Shown here: positions 61,610 to 64,000 of the stretch, in pieces
Layout of the letters: every line of letters begins with the position of its first letter
Numbering within the stretch: the stretch's first letter is position 1
From: Pseudomonadota bacterium
Lineage (GTDB): Bacteria > Desulfobacterota > Binatia > UBA1149
Assembly (NCBI GenBank): GCA_014382245.1
Contig: JACNKC010000061.1
Location: 17,403 to 81,402, forward strand
DNA: 64,000 nucleotides
Reading direction: 5' to 3'
The notes under the pieces: generated by a model
Databases searched by the model: none
Seen by the model: the letters and a program-made list of their open reading frames with translations, nothing else
What the model was told of the DNA's origin: nothing
Translations under genes and position numbers: made by a program

Positions 61610-62566
61610 ATGTCGAGAATAGTCGTAACCGGGGGGGCCGGCTTCATCGGCTCTCATTTGTGTGAGCGTAACCTCGCCGATGGTCACGAGGTGGTCGCGA
61701 TAGACAACCTTCTGACCGGCGACATCGACAACATAGCCCACCTCATGGGCGACCCGGCCTTTACCTTTCAGCAGCAGGACTGCACCCACTACATCCACGT
61801 GAGCGGCCCCGTCGACGCGATCATGCACTTCGCGTCGCCGGCTAGCCCGGTGGACTACCTGGAGCTACCGATCCAGACCCTCAAGGTTGGCTCGCTGGGC
61901 ACGCACAACGTGCTCGGCCTGGCCAAGGCCAAGGAGGCCCGCATCGTGGTGGCCTCCACCTCGGAGGTCTACGGTGACCCCCTGGTACACCCGCAGACGG
62001 AGGACTACTGGGGCAACGTCAATCCCATCGGCCCGCGGGGAGTATACGACGAGGCCAAGCGTTTTCTCGAGGCCATCACGCTCGCCTATCACCGCACGCA
62101 CGGGATAGAGACCAGGATAGCGCGTATCTTCAACACCTACGGGCCACGCATGCGCATGCGCGACGGGCGAGTGGTGCCCAACTTCATGTGCCAGGCGCTG
62201 AGGAACGAGTCGATCACGGTTTACGGCGACGGTGACCAGACGCGCAGCTTCTGTTACGTCAGTGACCTTGTTGAAGGCATGGTGCGATTGTTGTGGTCGG
62301 AGGAAACCGGCCCGGTGAACCTGGGCAACCCGGCCGAGATGACCATCATGCAGTTCGCCGAAAAAATCCGGGACACGGTTGGTTCAAGCGCGCCTATCGT
62401 GCACGAGGAACTGCCGGTAGATGACCCCAGGGTAAGGCAGCCCGACATAAGCAAGGCCCGCCGCGTGTTGGACTGGGAACCCGTTGTTCCGTTGGAAACC
62501 GGGCTTGAATCCACGGTTGCTTATTTCCGCGAAAAGCTCGCAGCGGGCGGAGAGCTGCCGGGCTGA
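61610..62566 (+). CDS. UDP-glucuronate decarboxylase-like SDR (UDP-xylose synthase)
   Basis: [80 protein letters not shown]. Confidence 0.92.
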   Translation: MSRIVVTGGAGFIGSHLCERNLADGHEVVAIDNLLTGDIDNIAHLMGDPAFTFQQQDCTHYIHVSGPVDAIMHFASPASPVDYLELPIQTLKVGSLGTHNVLGLAKAKEARIVVASTSEVYGDPLVHPQTEDYWGNVNPIGPRGVYDEAKRFLEAITLAYHRTHGIETRIARIFNTYGPRMRMRDGRVVPNFMCQALRNESITVYGDGDQTRSFCYVSDLVEGMVRLLWSEETGPVNLGNPAEMTIMQFAEKIRDTVGSSAPIVHEELPVDDPRVRQPDISKARRVLDWEPVVPLETGLESTVAYFREKLAAGGELPG

Positions 62567-62601
62567 AGAGCTGTCGGCTCGAATAGCTACGGAGTAAAAA
62601 A

Positions 62602-63522
62602 TTGAAAATTATCGTCACCGGCGGAGCCGGTTTCATCGGCTCTCACCTGAGCGAGGCCTGCCTGGCGGCCGGCCACGAAGTCACCATCATCGACGACCTT
62701 TCGAGCGGGCACAGCAAAAACGTGCCTTCGGCTGCCCGCTTTGAGCAGCTCGATATCCGCTCGCCCGAAGCTGCCGCACTGGTGATCGAAACGGCGCCCG
62801 ACGTTCTCATTCACCACGCCGCGCAGATGAACGTGCGGGTGTCGGTGGAAAAGCCTGCCTTCGATGCAGACATAAACGTAGTTGGGTTCATCAACCTGCT
62901 GGAGGCAGCGAGACAGGTGGGTACCCGGCGGGTGATTTTCGCTTCGTCGGGAGGCACCGTCTACGGCGAGCCCGAGCAGCTTCCCTGCGGTGAGGATCAG
63001 CCGCTGCTGCCGGTCTGCCCCTACGGCGTGAGCAAGCTCGCGGGCGAGCAGTATCTCTACTACTACAGCCGCTGCCACGGTATTGGCTACACCGCGCTGC
63101 GCTACGCCAATGTCTACGGCCCGAGGCAGGATCCGCACGGTGAGGCGGGGGTGGTGGCGATCTTCTGTCGCAAGCTGATCGCGGGTGATGATCCGGTCAT
63201 CTACGGCGACGGTGAGCAGACCAGGGACTACGTTTACGTGGGCGACGTGGTGCGTGCCAACATGGCGGCCATCGAAAAGAATTACGACGGTGGCGTAAAC
63301 ATAGGCACCGGCAAGGAAACCAGCGTCAACTACCTCGCCGAGAGGATTATAGTCTCGCTGGGCTCTGACAACACGCCCGATCACGAGGACGCCCGCCCGG
63401 GCGAGGTCCAGCGTTCGGCGCTCGACGTGACCCTCGCCGGTGAGGTGCTGGACTGGGAGCCCCTGACCTCGCTCGATGACGGGCTAGCGGCGACGATAGA
63501 GTTCTTTCGCTCGCGTTCTTAG
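62602..63522 (+). CDS. NAD-dependent UDP-sugar epimerase (GalE-like)
   Basis: [70 protein letters not shown]. Confidence 0.9.
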   Translation: MKIIVTGGAGFIGSHLSEACLAAGHEVTIIDDLSSGHSKNVPSAARFEQLDIRSPEAAALVIETAPDVLIHHAAQMNVRVSVEKPAFDADINVVGFINLLEAARQVGTRRVIFASSGGTVYGEPEQLPCGEDQPLLPVCPYGVSKLAGEQYLYYYSRCHGIGYTALRYANVYGPRQDPHGEAGVVAIFCRKLIAGDDPVIYGDGEQTRDYVYVGDVVRANMAAIEKNYDGGVNIGTGKETSVNYLAERIIVSLGSDNTPDHEDARPGEVQRSALDVTLAGEVLDWEPLTSLDDGLAATIEFFRSRS

Positions 63523-63570
63523 GCGACACCCCGTATTTATCCCTTGGGCCCTTCCGCGCTCTCGCGCTCG

Positions 63571-64000
63571 ATGAAAGAATCTCACATACGTAACTTCTGC
63601 ATCGTGGCCCACATAGACCACGGTAAGTCCACGCTGGCCGACCGCCTGCTCGAGGCTACGGGCACCGTCGCCGAGCGCGATATGTCGGAACAGCTGCTCG
63701 ACGACATGGATCTGGAGCGCGAACGGGGCATAACCATCAAGGCCCGCGCGGTGCGCATGAACTGGGTTGCGGCCAATGGAGAAGAGTACGAGTTCAATCT
63801 CATCGATACTCCTGGGCATGTAGATTTCAGCTACGAGGTATCGCGGTCGCTGGCCGCCTGCGAGGGCGCACTGCTGGTGGTCGATGCGACCCAGGGAGTC
63901 GAGGCCCAGACCCTCGCCAATGCCTATCTTGCCATAGACCACGACCTCGAAGTGCTGCCCGTGCTCAACAAGATAGACCTCGTGAGCTCGGAACCAACGC
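63571..64000 (+). CDS. lepA: Elongation factor 4 (LepA), N-terminal part, truncated by window end
   Basis: [70 protein letters not shown]. Confidence 0.95.
   Translation, partial: MKESHIRNFCIVAHIDHGKSTLADRLLEATGTVAERDMSEQLLDDMDLERERGITIKARAVRMNWVAANGEEYEFNLIDTPGHVDFSYEVSRSLAACEGALLVVDATQGVEAQTLANAYLAIDHDLEVLPVLNKIDLVSSEPT

Overview
High-GC bacterial chromosome segment in two parts. (1) About 1-9,660 is an accessory-looking region: small phage/plasmid-like ORFs including a DUF2924-like protein, an XRE-ImmA/IrrE-type regulator, and a compact operon of class-V aminotransferase, MobA/LicC/PntC-like nucleotidyltransferase and CDP-alcohol phosphatidyltransferase. This is followed by a visibly AT-richer ATP-grasp-like ORF, a short MscS protein and a YheU-family protein. 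The region ends at the 3' end of a tRNA-Asn gene. (2) About 9,660-64,000 is mostly core/housekeeping: a divergent pair of alkaline-phosphatase-superfamily proteins, a Tad/Flp pilus locus, uvrB, uvrC, comEC, hisS, aspS, folD, gcvT-gcvH-gcvPA-gcvPB, tatA, tRNA-Leu, valS, nadC, birA, coaX, an EF-G-like GTPase, icd, mdh, sdhCAB, sucCD, ndk, rlmN, a diacylglycerol-kinase-family protein, an MTAP-pfkB pair, and a UDP-sugar block (GT2, ugd, UDP-glucuronate decarboxylase, epimerase), ending in a partial lepA. The most interesting observations are: (a) the island operon, a candidate phosphonate/phospho-alcohol head-group pathway with a possible ATP-grasp tailoring enzyme and a myo-inositol-phosphate-synthase-like N-terminal remnant just upstream; (b) two near-consensus sigma-54 promoters, one in front of each Flp pilin gene; (c) an ImmA/IrrE-like regulator whose HExxH motif reads HGLAH, next to palindromic candidate operators; (d) an EF-G paralogue with DTPGH changed to DTPGQ. 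All family calls come from reading motifs by eye; no database search was run.
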